Origin: Dyella_A sp051962475
Lineage (GTDB): Bacteria > Pseudomonadota > Gammaproteobacteria > Xanthomonadales > Rhodanobacteraceae
Direction of reading: 5' to 3'
Assembly: GCF_051962475.1 (NCBI RefSeq)
Contig: NZ_JBQCCF010000069.1
Location: 310,001 to 374,000, forward strand
Length of the DNA: 64,000 nucleotides
The notes beneath the pieces are model-generated. The model did not search any database. It was not told the DNA's origin and worked only from the letters and a program-made list of their open reading frames with translations. Of the stretch, positions 8,089-17,293 are shown in pieces. The number at the start of each line of letters is the position of its first letter. Within the stretch, counting starts at the first letter, position 1. A program made the position numbers and the translations under genes.

Positions 8089-8882
8089 GTGTCCTACGCA
8101 TCGCGGTACAGGGCCTGGGCGTGTGGACGCCGCAGTTGGGCAACATGGACGCGCTGCGTGCGCTGCTTGCCGGCGAGGCAGTGAGCGCACCGCCGGCACG
8201 CCCGGGCGCGACCACGCTGCCGCCGAACGAGCGCCGCCGCGCGCCGGAAAGCGTGCTGCTGGCCGCCGAAGTCGCCGACCAGGCGGTGGCCATGAGCGGC
8301 CGCGCCGCGAGCGAACTGGCCTGCGTGTTCACCTCCAGCCACGGCGACCAGGCGATCACCGATTACATGTGCGCCACGCTGGCGAGCACGCCCACCGAGC
8401 TGTCGCCGACCAGGTTCCACAATTCGGTGCACAACGCGCCGGTCGGCTACTGGACCATCGCGACCGGCTGCCACGCCGCTTCCACCGCCGTATGCGCGCA
8501 CACGCATTCCTTCGGCGCTGGACTGCTGGAGGCGGTCAGCCTGGTGCTCGCCGACCGACGGCCGATACTTCTGGTATGCAGTGACGTTGCCGGCAGCGGT
8601 CCGCTTGCAGAGGTCACCGGCTGCACGCAATCGTTCGGCGCGGCGATGGTGCTCGCGCCAGCCGCGGTCGACACGGCACTGGCCACACTCTCGCTACAGT
8701 TGTCGCCCGCAGGCGAATCGGCCACAACGCCGCTGCCCGAGCCACTGGCGACCTGGCGTGCCGGCAATCCCGCCGCGCGTGCGCTCGACCTGCTTGTACC
8801 CCTGCTGCGACGCGAGGCGCACGCGCGCGTCGCGGCCTCGCCTTCGATGGAGTTGCATCTGGACATGGAGTATCCCGGTTGA
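8085..8882 (+). CDS. Chain-length-factor-like ketosynthase partner (aryl polyene type)
   Basis: This 265-residue protein keeps a short thiolase-like fold: ELACVFTSSHGDQAITDYMCATL, then RFHNSVHNAPVGYWTIATGCHAAST. It lacks the second half of a normal ketosynthase and the two active-site histidine motifs. Such short KS homologues next to a full KS occur in flexirubin, aryl-polyene and xanthomonadin clusters and act as chain-length factor or structural partner. It overlaps the ketosynthase by 4 bases at the start and the glycosyltransferase by 4 bases at the end. Confidence 0.85.
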   Translation: MSVLRIAVQGLGVWTPQLGNMDALRALLAGEAVSAPPARPGATTLPPNERRRAPESVLLAAEVADQAVAMSGRAASELACVFTSSHGDQAITDYMCATLASTPTELSPTRFHNSVHNAPVGYWTIATGCHAASTAVCAHTHSFGAGLLEAVSLVLADRRPILLVCSDVAGSGPLAEVTGCTQSFGAAMVLAPAAVDTALATLSLQLSPAGESATTPLPEPLATWRAGNPAARALDLLVPLLRREAHARVAASPSMELHLDMEYPG

Positions 8883-9625
8883 ACGATCTGCCCCGATGGT
8901 GCGTGCTGATTCCCTGCCTCAACGAGGAGGCAGCGATCGAGACGGTAGTGGGCGCGGTGCTGGCGCTCGAGGCGCCGGTGATCGTGATCGACGACGGCTC
9001 GGATGACCGCACGCCCGACCTGGTGGCGCAGCTGCCGGTCACGCTGATCCGCCACGCTACGCGGCGCGGCAAGGGCGAGGCGCTGCGCAGCGGCTTTCGC
9101 GAGGCGCTGCGGCAGGGCTACAAGGCAGTGCTGACGATGGACGGCGACGGCCAGCACCTGGCCAGCGACATCCCGCGCCTGCTCGCCGCGGCGCGGCGCT
9201 ACCCGCGCCACATCGTGATCGGCGCGCGCCTGCTCGATCGCGAGCAGCAACCCAAGGGCCGCCGCCGCGCCAATGGCGTGGCCGACTGGGGCATCTCCTG
9301 GGCCTGCGCGCAGCCGGTGGCCGACACCCAGAGCGGCCAGCGCTGGTATCCGCGCGAGGCGCTCGAGCTGGTCGACCTGCCGGCGGAAAACTTCGTGTTC
9401 GAGGCGGCGATCCTGATCGCCGCCGCGCGCGAGAAGGGGCTGGGCATGGTCTCGGTGCCGATCGCCTCGCGTTACCACGGCACGTTCCGGCTCAGCCACT
9501 TCAAGCCCGTGCGCGACGTCACCCGCATCACCACCTACACCATCGGCCGGGTGATCCATTACGGCGCCATCATCGCCAGCTACCGCCGCTCGCGCCGCGC
9601 CCCCACCGTGCTGCACGACGTCTAG
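8879..9625 (+). CDS. Family 2 glycosyltransferase of the pigment cluster
   Basis: This is a GT-A fold family 2 glycosyltransferase of 248 residues: CVLIPCLNEEAAIETVV at the N-terminus, VIVIDDGSDDRTPDLV for nucleotide-sugar binding, and the DGDGQH metal-binding motif. The product is cytosolic or membrane-associated and may modify the polyene head group or its lipid carrier. The likely start is TTG at 8879, overlapping the upstream stop as TTGA, which implies translational coupling. No membrane helices are seen. The acceptor cannot be predicted. Confidence 0.87.
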   Translation: MNDLPRWCVLIPCLNEEAAIETVVGAVLALEAPVIVIDDGSDDRTPDLVAQLPVTLIRHATRRGKGEALRSGFREALRQGYKAVLTMDGDGQHLASDIPRLLAAARRYPRHIVIGARLLDREQQPKGRRRANGVADWGISWACAQPVADTQSGQRWYPREALELVDLPAENFVFEAAILIAAAREKGLGMVSVPIASRYHGTFRLSHFKPVRDVTRITTYTIGRVIHYGAIIASYRRSRRAPTVLHDV

Positions 9626-9705
9626 TCCGGCGCGTCCGCCTTCACACCGCCCCGGCTGCAGCGGCGCGCGCATGCGTGCACAATCGGGACGGACTCCGGG
9701 ACGGG

Positions 9706-11364
9706 ATGGACATGGGCGAGACGACGCATGATGCGGTGATCCTCGGCGGCGGGCTGGCCGGACTGTGCCTGGCGCTGCAGCTGCGCGATGCCTTCCCCGA
9801 GCTGGACATCGTGGTGCTGGAGCGCCGCGCACATCCGCTGCCGGAAGCCGCGCACAAGGTCGGTGAGTCCACCGTGGAGATCGGTGCGCACTACCTCGCT
9901 CACACTCTGGGCCTGCGCGAGCATCTGGAAAGCGCGCACATCCGCAAGTTCGGCTTCCGCTTCTTCTTCAGCGACGGTCGCAGCGACCTTGAGGATGTCA
10001 CCGAGCTGGGCGTGCGCAAGGTGCTGCCCACGCCCAGCTACCAGATCGATCGCGGCATCTTCGAGAATTTTCTGGGTGACGAGGCGCGGCGCCGCGGCAT
10101 CGATTTTCGCGACGGCGCGCGGGTGACCGGCTTCACCCTCGGCAAGCAGGGCGATGCGCATCAGGTGCGTGTTGCCGATGACGGTGGCGGCGAACGTACG
10201 CTCACCGCGCGCTGGCTGCTCGATGCGTCCGGCCGCGCCGGCATGATCCGGCGCAAGCTCGAGCTCACCCGCGACAACGGCCACCACGCCAACGCCGTGT
10301 GGTTCCGGCTGGACGACCGTCTCGCCGTCGACGACTGGTGCAACGACGCCGAATGGCAGGATCGCTGCACGCCGCCCGAGCGCTGGCGCTCCACCAATCA
10401 TCTGTGCGGCCCCGGCTACTGGACCTGGCTGATTCCGCTGGCCTCGGGAGCGCATTCGGTGGGCATCGTGGCGGATGCGGCGATGCACCCGATCGAGTCG
10501 ATGAACACCTTCGAACGCGCGCAGGCGTGGCTGGCCGCCCACCAGCCCGCGCTGGCGCGCGAGGTGGCCCAGCGCCAGGACAAGCTGCTCGATTTTGCCT
10601 TCTTCCGCGACTACTCCTACGGCTGCGCGCGCATGTTCAGCGCCGACCGCTGGGCGCTCACCGGCGAGGCCGGTGCATTCCTCGACCCGTTCTACTCGCC
10701 CGGCACCGACTTCATCGCGATCACCAACACCTACATCACCGAGCTGATCCGCCACGATCGCGCGGGCGAGCCGGTGGCGCCTTACGCGCGGCTGTACGAG
10801 AGGCTGTTCGGCTCGTTCTACGAGAGCACGCTGGCGCTCTACCGCCACCAGTACCCGTTGCTGGGCAACGCCGAGGTCATGCCGATCAAGGTGATCTGGG
10901 ACTACGCCTACTACTGGGGCGTGCTGTGCCAGCTGGTGTTCCAGCAGCGGTTGACTGACGCGGCACTGTTCGCCGAGCTGGCGGAGGAACTGGAAACCGC
11001 GCGTACGCTCAACGAACGCATGCAAGCGTTCTTCGGCCAGTGGCATGCGCAGTCGCAGGCGCGCAACCCGCGCGCCATGCTCGACCAGGGCGAGCTGGCC
11101 TGGTTCGCCGCGATGAACGCCACACTGCACGGCGCGCTCGACGACGCTGGCGTACGCCAGCGTCTGCGCGAAAACATAGCTCTTCTGCAAAGCCTCGCCG
11201 CCACCATCGTCGAGCGTGGAGCGACAGATGGCGGGAGCGCGCTGAGCTACCCGATGATCGACGTGCTGGATGCACCCGGGCGGATGATGCTGTTCGCCGA
11301 CGTCGCTGCCGTCACCGGCAAGAAGGGATACGGCGAAGGACCATGCATGACGCGAGCCATTTGA
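9706..11364 (+). CDS. FAD-dependent halogenase-like monooxygenase (tryptophan halogenase family)
   Basis: The 552-residue protein has an N-terminal dinucleotide-binding motif (VILGGGLAGL, residues 11-20), the KVGEST segment (51-56) and the WxWxIP halogenase motif as YWTWLIP near residue 237. The region GEAGAFLDPFYSPGTDF resembles the halogenase FAD-binding loop. In xanthomonadins the polyene head group is brominated and methylated, so this is the best candidate for the halogenating enzyme. ATG at 9706 is chosen; an in-frame GTG (9676) and a further ATG (9712) are alternatives. It ends the rightward biosynthetic run about 70 bases before a secreted protein. Substrate and halide are inference. 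Confidence 0.86.
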   Translation: MDMGETTHDAVILGGGLAGLCLALQLRDAFPELDIVVLERRAHPLPEAAHKVGESTVEIGAHYLAHTLGLREHLESAHIRKFGFRFFFSDGRSDLEDVTELGVRKVLPTPSYQIDRGIFENFLGDEARRRGIDFRDGARVTGFTLGKQGDAHQVRVADDGGGERTLTARWLLDASGRAGMIRRKLELTRDNGHHANAVWFRLDDRLAVDDWCNDAEWQDRCTPPERWRSTNHLCGPGYWTWLIPLASGAHSVGIVADAAMHPIESMNTFERAQAWLAAHQPALAREVAQRQDKLLDFAFFRDYSYGCARMFSADRWALTGEAGAFLDPFYSPGTDFIAITNTYITELIRHDRAGEPVAPYARLYERLFGSFYESTLALYRHQYPLLGNAEVMPIKVIWDYAYYWGVLCQLVFQQRLTDAALFAELAEELETARTLNERMQAFFGQWHAQSQARNPRAMLDQGELAWFAAMNATLHGALDDAGVRQRLRENIALLQSLAATIVERGATDGGSALSYPMIDVLDAPGRMMLFADVAAVTGKKGYGEGPCMTRAI

Positions 11365-11437
11365 GAGTGGACAGGGGGCGCTATAAGGGGGCTCCCATGG
11401 CATACTGCGCATTCAACTGACATGGAGGTTTGTTCTT

Positions 11438-12187
11438 ATGAAAGGACTGCTCGCCGCACTGCTTCTGGGCCTGGCCACTCCGGCCTTCGCGGCTACTGCA
11501 TTGGACAATCAAGCAGTGGTCGACATGGTCAAACTCGGGCTTGGCTCAGAGATCATCGGTGCCAAGATCGAGGCTTCGCCCAATCACTTCGACACCAGCC
11601 CGCAGGCGCTGGCAAAGCTCAAGAAGGCCGGCGTTCCTTCCTCGCTGATCAGCAAGATGATCGCCGCCACGGCGACGAACACGAGCGCGGCCCCGACCTC
11701 CGGCGTGGCGACCAGCCATAACGGCAGCTTCGAGATCATCGATGCGAGCGGACAACGTACCGCTATTTCTCCGGTGCGGGTAACCGCCGAGCTGTCCTAC
11801 CGCAAGGCATGGATCCCGTTCCATGTCGGCGGTCCGGAGACCTTCATGTTCATCGACGGTCGCCACGCTTCGCAGCACACGGGCAGCACGCCGCGGTTCA
11901 TTACCAGCATGGACCCGCTCACCGTTCGCCTGATCCATCTGGGCGAAAAGAAGGACCGCGAGGCTCGCTACGTGGTCTTCAGTGGCAGCACCACCGATCG
12001 CGAAGTTCAGCTGACCTCGAAGGACTTGGGCAACGGCGAGTACAGCCTGGAGCCCAAGGCACCGCTGCAGGCCGGTGAGGAATACGCCTTCCTGGCCATG
12101 TCGGAGATGCCAGCGGGCTATGGCTTCTGGGCTTACTTCGCGCAAAACGCAGCGGCCGCGCGCGCTTACGACTTCGGCGTCAACTGA
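11438..12187 (+). CDS. Exported hypothetical protein inside the pigment cluster
   Basis: A 249-residue protein with a clear signal peptide (MKGLLAALLLGLATPAFA, cleavage before ATALD) and a GGAGG ribosome site. An N-terminal segment (NQAVVDMVKLGLGSEIIGAKI, then ALAKLKKAGVPSSLISKMI) resembles the short helical repeat seen at the start of many exported hypothetical proteins. A beta-rich domain (about 90-249) follows, with VTAELSYRKAWIPF and YSLEPKAPLQAGEEYAF. No enzymatic motif is visible. It sits between the halogenase and the leftward pigment block and is closed by a terminator. Role in pigment biology unknown. Confidence 0.72.
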   Translation: MKGLLAALLLGLATPAFAATALDNQAVVDMVKLGLGSEIIGAKIEASPNHFDTSPQALAKLKKAGVPSSLISKMIAATATNTSAAPTSGVATSHNGSFEIIDASGQRTAISPVRVTAELSYRKAWIPFHVGGPETFMFIDGRHASQHTGSTPRFITSMDPLTVRLIHLGEKKDREARYVVFSGSTTDREVQLTSKDLGNGEYSLEPKAPLQAGEEYAFLAMSEMPAGYGFWAYFAQNAAAARAYDFGVN

Positions 12188-12206
12188 CCGATAGTGCGAT
12201 GATTTG

Positions 12207-12240
12207 AGGGCGCCGCGGCGACGCGGCGCTCTTTCTGTTT
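12207..12240 (+). terminator. Terminator after the exported hypothetical gene
   Basis: A GC stem (12210-12216 with 12223-12229, extendable by weaker pairs) with a 6-base loop is followed by ctttctgttt. It closes the rightward transcription unit 20 bases after the stop and faces the convergent ketoreductase gene. Confidence 0.65.
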
Positions 12241-12251
12241 GTCGCGATCTC

Positions 12252-12989
12252 TCAGCCCATGCCGCCGTTCACGCCGATCACCTGCCCGTTGATGTAGCCG
12301 GCGGCGTCCGAACACAGGAAGGCGACCAGCGCGGCCACTTCCTCCGGCTTGCCTGCGCGCTGCGCGGGCACCATCTCGCGGATACGCTCGGGCGGAAAAT
12401 CCTCGCCGATCATCTTGCCCGCGATGATGCCCGGCGCCACCACGTTGGCGGTGATGCCGCGCGAGGCCATCTCGCGCGCCAGCGATTTGCTGGCGCCGTG
12501 CAGCGCGGCCTTGGCCGCCGCGTAGTTGGTCTGCCCGCGGTTGCCGATCACCGCCGCCACCGAGCTGATCGACACTACGCGACCAAAACGCGCGCGCGCC
12601 ATCGGCAGCAACAGCGGCTGAGTGACGTGGAAGAAGCCGTGCAGCGAGACGTCGATCACGCGGTGCCAAGCGTCGTCGGTCATGCCGACCATGGGCATGT
12701 CCTCATGCACGCCGGCGTTGTTGACCACGGCGTGGATCGCGCCCTCGGCGAGCAGCGCCTCCAGCGCAGCACGGGTGGCGGCCGCGTCGGCTACGTCGAA
12801 CGCTACCGCCTGAGCCTGGCCGCCCGCGTCGCGGATCGCGACAGCCACCGCCTCGGCACGCTCAAGGCCGCGGTTGGCGTGCACGATCACGTGATAGCCG
12901 GCATCGGCCAGCGCACGGCAGATCGCACCGCCGAGGTCGCCGCTGCCGCCGGTGACGAGCGCGCGGCGGAGAGGCTTGGCATCAGTCAT
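12252..12989 (-). CDS. 3-oxoacyl-ACP reductase (FabG-like SDR) of the pigment cluster
   Basis: A 245-residue short-chain dehydrogenase: the NAD(P)-binding TGGSGDLG (residues 13-20), NNAG (90-93) and the catalytic Ser142/143, Tyr156, Lys160 set in SSVAAVIGNRGQTNYAAAK. It would reduce the beta-keto group in each polyene elongation cycle. It is the last gene of the leftward block. Its start overlaps the dehydratase stop by 8 bases. Context points to dedicated pigment synthesis rather than housekeeping fatty-acid synthesis. Confidence 0.92.
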   Translation of the reverse strand: MTDAKPLRRALVTGGSGDLGGAICRALADAGYHVIVHANRGLERAEAVAVAIRDAGGQAQAVAFDVADAAATRAALEALLAEGAIHAVVNNAGVHEDMPMVGMTDDAWHRVIDVSLHGFFHVTQPLLLPMARARFGRVVSISSVAAVIGNRGQTNYAAAKAALHGASKSLAREMASRGITANVVAPGIIAGKMIGEDFPPERIREMVPAQRAGKPEEVAALVAFLCSDAAGYINGQVIGVNGGMG

Positions 12990-13431
12990 GGCTTGGCTCC
13001 CGGGGATGGATCACGGCGGCGCGCCCGCTAGCCAGCAGGCGCCCGCCCTGCTCGACGCGAAAGGCGTACTGGGCGCCGGCGTCATCGGCGAACAGGCACT
13101 CGGCATGGACGTCCAGACGGCCGCCGTCCGCGTCCACGTGTTCGACCGCCAGTTGCACATCGCGCAGGCTGACCAGCCGCCCTGGCTTCACGGCCGTGAT
13201 GCCCTGCGCATGATCGCGTAATGCGCCATGCAGGGCCATCGCCTGCGCGCCGTATTCGGCCAGGTGCACGGCATGCAGGTGGCCGTCGGCGCCGCGCAGC
13301 GGATGGTCGGCGAGCGCGTGGCTGTCGCTGACCGCGTGGATGGTGGTGGCATCCCAGGCGGCCACGCCGTCGAGCAGGCACATGCGGCCGGCGTGGGGAA
13401 TCAACGGGGCGAACTCAGTCTGGTCGAGCAT
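12982..13431 (-). CDS. Hotdog-fold hydroxyacyl-ACP dehydratase (ApeP-like)
   Basis: The 149-residue protein starts with FAPLIPHAGRMCLLDGVAAW, the typical N-terminus of the dehydratase-like ApeP group, followed by HLAEYGAQAMALHGAL (hotdog helix). It probably dehydrates the beta-hydroxyacyl-ACP intermediate to the trans-enoyl product that becomes the conjugated polyene. It overlaps the MMPL transporter by 17 bases upstream and the ketoreductase by 8 bases downstream. Division of labour with the second hotdog protein (17290-17589) is not known. Confidence 0.82.
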   Translation of the reverse strand: MLDQTEFAPLIPHAGRMCLLDGVAAWDATTIHAVSDSHALADHPLRGADGHLHAVHLAEYGAQAMALHGALRDHAQGITAVKPGRLVSLRDVQLAVEHVDADGGRLDVHAECLFADDAGAQYAFRVEQGGRLLASGRAAVIHPREPSHD

Positions 13432-15796
13432 GTGGCGCCATCAGGATCGAGAGGCAGAAATGGAAGGCCACGCCCAGGCTCACCGTGAGCCCGATCGCGC
13501 GCAGCACCGGGATACTCGCCCACGCGAGCATGCCGAACACCAGCAGCGCGGAGGCCACGCACACCAGCGTGGCGTGCAAGGTGCGGCGTTGCTCGGCGGG
13601 GTCGCCCGTTTCGCGCTCGAAGAACAGTGCGTAGTGCAGTCCCAGCCCGCCGGCGAGGATCAGCGCGATCAGGTGGAACAGCGAGATCTCGATGCCGGCC
13701 ATGCGCTCCACCGCCAGCACCAGGAAGGTGGCCAGCGTCATCGGCGCCAGCACGTGCCAGGCACGCCGCACGCTGCGCAGCGAGAGGGTGATGGTGAGCA
13801 CCAGCAACAGCGTGGCTACACCCAGCGCCTGCAGGATGCGCACGCGATAGGCGGCCACGAGTGATTCGGCGGCGCCCTTCATGTCCAGCAGGCGCACGCC
13901 GCCGCCCTGCGCGGTGGCCATCGCCTCGATGGCGGCCACGTCATGTACGCCGCTCACAGTGCCCAGGCCCAGCCAGTGGTCGCCGCGGTGCATAAGCATG
14001 GCGGCCAGGCGCTGGCCCAGCGGGCTTTGCGCATAGCGTTCCGGCGTGAGCAGCGGCGCGCTGCGAGCGGTCTCCACGTCGGCCACGAACGGCGCGAACA
14101 GGTCCTGGAGGAACGGCAGGCCATCCAGCGCCTTGCTCAGGGACGCCTGCAGCGTGGCGCGATCGGGCAAGCGCGCCTGGCGCGCGCGCTGGGTTGCCTC
14201 GCTGGGCAGGTATTTCGACGGCAGCTCGATCGCATCCACCGCGTGGCGGGCGACCAGTGCGCCGATCGCTGGCTCCAGATGCTCGGATGCTTCGAGCACA
14301 CCCTGCTCGGTCGACGCCTGGATCAGCAACAGGTAGCGCACGTCGGGCGCCCCCAGCGCCTCGCGCAGACGGGCGTCGCGCAGCAGCAGGTCGGTGGGCA
14401 GCGGCGTGAGCGCGGCGAGGTTGTTCTGCCAGAACGGGCCGGGCGCAAAGGCCAGCATCAGCACGGTGGCGGCAGCGACGAGCACGGGTACCCAGCGCGG
14501 ACGCGGCAGGCGGTCGACCAGGTGGCGCGCCTTCACCAGCCACGGCATGCCGGCCACGTCGCGCACCTGCACGGGCAGCAGGTGCGGCAGCAGGTAGCGC
14601 GTGCTGAAGCCGGCCACCAGCAGGCCGGTGATGGTGAATACCGCCAGTTGCTTCAGTCCATTCACGCCCGAGGCGTAGAACGCGAGATAGGCGATGCAGG
14701 CCGAGGCGATCGCGGTGAGCAGCAGCGGCCACAGCTGACGCGCGCTGGCGAGCGCATCCTCGCCGGCGCGGCGATGGCTGAGCAGGCGGATCGGGTATTC
14801 CTGCGCCACGCCCAGCAGGGTGAAGCCGAACGCCAGCGTGATGCCGTGCACCTGCGGGTACACCAGCACCAGCGCAGCCATGCCGGCCAGCGCGGCGCTG
14901 GCCACCGGCAACGCGCCCAGCAGCAGCGAGCGCACGCTGCGATACGCCAGCAGCAGCAGGGCGATGAAGCCGACGGTGGAGATGCGCCCGATCCAATCCG
15001 CCTGCGCGCGGGTCTGCGCATTCACCACCACGCTGAAGTAACCCGGACCGCTCAGCGTGAGGGTGGCCGCCTCGTGCTGCGGCAGCCGCGCAAAGGCGGC
15101 GCGGATGCCGTCGATGGCCTGCTGCTGCGCGTCCGGATCGAAGCCCGCCGCCCGCGTCTGCACCAGCAGCAACGCCTCGTTCTGGGGCGAGAACCACACG
15201 CTTTCGCGTGTCTCCGGAGATTTGGGCGGCGACCAGCGCTGCGCCAGCTTGAGCACTTCCAAGGTGGGATCGCGCGGCAGCAGGTCCTTCAGCAGCACCG
15301 CGGCCGGCGAGGACAGGTCGTCCAGCCGCTGCTCGAGCTGATCGGCGAGATAGGCCTCATCCAGCGGCTGGGAGTCCAGCGTGGGCGAGAGCAGGTAGCG
15401 ATACGGCAGCAGCGCCGGATCGAGCGCACCGAGATCGAAGCTGCCGTTGAGCACCTGGCTGTAGCGCGGGTCCTGCTTCAGCGCAGCGGCAAGCCCCTGG
15501 CTGAGCGCGGCCAGCGTGGCATCGCGCTGCGCCGACTTGACGCAGGCAGCCGGCGCCTTGCAACGCGCCTCGATCGCCAGCAGCAGCAGCCGCGAGCCCG
15601 GGCCGTCGCCCACCTGTTCCATCAGCAGGCGCTGGTCGGGCGTGGTCGGTGCCGGCATGAAGCTGCGCAGGTCGGTACTCACCTGCAGCCGCCACGCCAC
15701 CAGCGCACCCAGGCCGCCTAGCGCGAGCAGCCAGCATGCCAGCAGCGCGAGCCGCGCGCCCGGACGCACGCCGCTCAAAACGCCGGCTGCTGGCAC
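13415..15796 (-). CDS. MMPL/RND-family lipid exporter of the pigment cluster
   Basis: The 793-residue protein is an RND/MMPL-type exporter: one N-terminal helix, a large periplasmic loop (about 40-255), a six-helix bundle (about 265-420), a second periplasmic loop and a C-terminal bundle (about 640-785). Recognisable segments are FGFTLLGVAQEYPIRLLSHRR, IALILAGGLGLHYALFFERE and a duplicated hydrophobic organisation. In aryl-polyene loci this transporter is thought to move the polyene lipid toward the periplasm and outer membrane. It overlaps the LolA-like gene by 22 bases. Confidence 0.88.
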   Translation of the reverse strand: MPAAGVLSGVRPGARLALLACWLLALGGLGALVAWRLQVSTDLRSFMPAPTTPDQRLLMEQVGDGPGSRLLLLAIEARCKAPAACVKSAQRDATLAALSQGLAAALKQDPRYSQVLNGSFDLGALDPALLPYRYLLSPTLDSQPLDEAYLADQLEQRLDDLSSPAAVLLKDLLPRDPTLEVLKLAQRWSPPKSPETRESVWFSPQNEALLLVQTRAAGFDPDAQQQAIDGIRAAFARLPQHEAATLTLSGPGYFSVVVNAQTRAQADWIGRISTVGFIALLLLAYRSVRSLLLGALPVASAALAGMAALVLVYPQVHGITLAFGFTLLGVAQEYPIRLLSHRRAGEDALASARQLWPLLLTAIASACIAYLAFYASGVNGLKQLAVFTITGLLVAGFSTRYLLPHLLPVQVRDVAGMPWLVKARHLVDRLPRPRWVPVLVAAATVLMLAFAPGPFWQNNLAALTPLPTDLLLRDARLREALGAPDVRYLLLIQASTEQGVLEASEHLEPAIGALVARHAVDAIELPSKYLPSEATQRARQARLPDRATLQASLSKALDGLPFLQDLFAPFVADVETARSAPLLTPERYAQSPLGQRLAAMLMHRGDHWLGLGTVSGVHDVAAIEAMATAQGGGVRLLDMKGAAESLVAAYRVRILQALGVATLLLVLTITLSLRSVRRAWHVLAPMTLATFLVLAVERMAGIEISLFHLIALILAGGLGLHYALFFERETGDPAEQRRTLHATLVCVASALLVFGMLAWASIPVLRAIGLTVSLGVAFHFCLSILMAPHARPD

Positions 15797-16416
15797 AACG
15801 CCACGAGCGCGTCGCGGGTGGGCGCAGCGGGCATCTTCGCAGCCAGCGGACCGAGCAGGTCGATCGCCACGTCGCCATCGGCCTCCTGCATCACCATGCA
15901 GCGAGGTTCGTTCGCTTGGCCATCGATGCGGATGCTGGCCACCTTGTTCGCCACGCGCGCATCGCGCGGTGTCAGGGTGAGCGCCCAGCGGGCGGCGTCA
16001 TCACCGCTGCGCTCGATCTGGAACGCCTCGGCGAGGCGGCCCCGATCGCCACTGAGCAAGGCGACAAAGCTGTCGAGCAGGCCCTGCAGTTGCGGCGCGT
16101 GCTTGAGCGAAAAATGTCGCGGCGAGCGGCCCTCGCGTTCCTGCGTGACTTCGCCCGCGGCAATCGTGAAGCGCTCGGCGCGCGGCGCGGTGACGGTGCG
16201 CTGCAGGCGGTCCCCGCCCAGCCAAGCCAGCTCGCCGGAGACCACCAGCGGGCGGTCGAGCACCTTCATGAAGCGCGCCTCGGCGAACGCCGTGCGGGCG
16301 GGCGCGGGGCGGCCGAGCGAGGCGATCAGAGCCTGCGCGTCAAGCGCTGACGCGCTGGCCCACGACGGCAGGCTCAGGCTCAGCAGGAGCGCGCAGATCT
16401 TGCTGCCAGAAATCAT
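15775..16416 (-). CDS. LolA-like periplasmic lipid carrier of the pigment cluster
   Basis: This 213-residue protein has a signal peptide (MISGSKICALLLSLSLPSWASA). Its LolA-type core includes RFMKVLDRPLVVSGELAWLGGDRLQRTV, LLDSFVALLSGD and WALTLTPRD. LolA-like proteins in aryl-polyene clusters are proposed to carry the lipid-linked polyene across the periplasm. The chromosomal LolA for lipoproteins is usually elsewhere, so this is a dedicated paralogue by context. The start overlaps the upstream acyltransferase by 77 bases. Confidence 0.8.
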   Translation of the reverse strand: MISGSKICALLLSLSLPSWASASALDAQALIASLGRPAPARTAFAEARFMKVLDRPLVVSGELAWLGGDRLQRTVTAPRAERFTIAAGEVTQEREGRSPRHFSLKHAPQLQGLLDSFVALLSGDRGRLAEAFQIERSGDDAARWALTLTPRDARVANKVASIRIDGQANEPRCMVMQEADGDVAIDLLGPLAAKMPAAPTRDALVALCQQPAF

Positions 16417-17293
16417 AGAAATTGAACCAGTTGTAGGGAGCGAGACGGGCGTAATGGTCGAGCCGCGCGGCGTAATGGGCGATGAGCGCGTCCAGCGCCG
16501 GCCCGCGCTGGTTGCGCGGAATCAGGACCCGTTCGGCCACCGGTTCGAACACCAGTCGGTACCGCTTGCCGCCCAGGTACAGGCCGAAGCAGAGCATTAC
16601 CGGCACCTGCAGCGCGTGCGCAAGCAGCCATGGCCCCACCGGAAAGGGCGCCGGTCGGCCAAGGAACGGCGCGTGACGCAGGGCCTCGTGGTCGCGGCCT
16701 CGATCAGCCAGAAGGGCGACCATTGCGCCGCGCTGACAGGCTTCAGCCAGCGCCAGGGTGATCGAGGTGCCGTCCTGAGAGGCGTCGATCACGCTGGCGC
16801 CCACCTCCGGAGCGAGCGCCTCGAGCAGCTCGGTCATCGCCGGGGTCTTCTGCTTGTCCAGCACCACGCGCAGCGGTACGTCGGGTCGGCGCGCGCCGAT
16901 CGCCCGCAGCGCCTCGAAACTGCCGTGGTGCGAACCCAGCAGCAGCACGCCGCGGCCGTTGCCGATCTGTGCATCGAGCAGGTCCAGCCCCTGCGTCTCG
17001 ATCTCGAACGCACGATCGCCATACGCGAGCAGGTAGACGCGATCCATCGTGATCGCCGCGAAGCAGTGCAGGTGGCGGAACACCTCGCGCCGGGTCGCCG
17101 GCCGTCCCAGCACACGGCTGAGGTATTGATGCGAGGCCCGCCGCTCGGGTGCGCGGCGCAGGTAGAAATAGGCGGTGATCGGATACAGGAACGCACGCGC
17201 GCAGCGGCGGCCGCACAACAACGCGATCGAGCGGATCAACCACAGCGCGAAGCGTCCACCGCCCTCGGGCCGACTCTGCCAATGCCCGCTCAT
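16340..17293 (-). CDS. LpxL/HtrB-like lysophospholipid acyltransferase
   Basis: A 317-residue acyltransferase of the LPLAT/HtrB superfamily with the catalytic HX4E motif at His122-Glu127 (LGSHHGSFEALRA), the downstream VVLDKQKTPAM block and the ADRGRDHEALRHAPFLGRPAPFPVGPW segment. One membrane-proximal N-terminal helix is likely. In aryl-polyene loci such enzymes transfer the finished polyene acyl chain to a lipid anchor. Its start overlaps the stop of the hotdog gene by 4 bases and it overlaps the LolA-like gene by 77. Confidence 0.87.
   Translation of the reverse strand: MSGHWQSRPEGGGRFALWLIRSIALLCGRRCARAFLYPITAYFYLRRAPERRASHQYLSRVLGRPATRREVFRHLHCFAAITMDRVYLLAYGDRAFEIETQGLDLLDAQIGNGRGVLLLGSHHGSFEALRAIGARRPDVPLRVVLDKQKTPAMTELLEALAPEVGASVIDASQDGTSITLALAEACQRGAMVALLADRGRDHEALRHAPFLGRPAPFPVGPWLLAHALQVPVMLCFGLYLGGKRYRLVFEPVAERVLIPRNQRGPALDALIAHYAARLDHYARLAPYNWFNFYDFWQQDLRAPAEPEPAVVGQRVSA

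Noticed and set aside
9622..11412. A 596-codon minus-strand open frame over the halogenase gene
   Set aside because: The + strand has clear halogenase motifs; the antisense frame is low-complexity.
13943..15721. A 592-codon open frame on the + strand opposite the MMPL exporter
   Set aside because: Gln/Arg/His-rich shadow of a real membrane protein gene, without ribosome site or motif.
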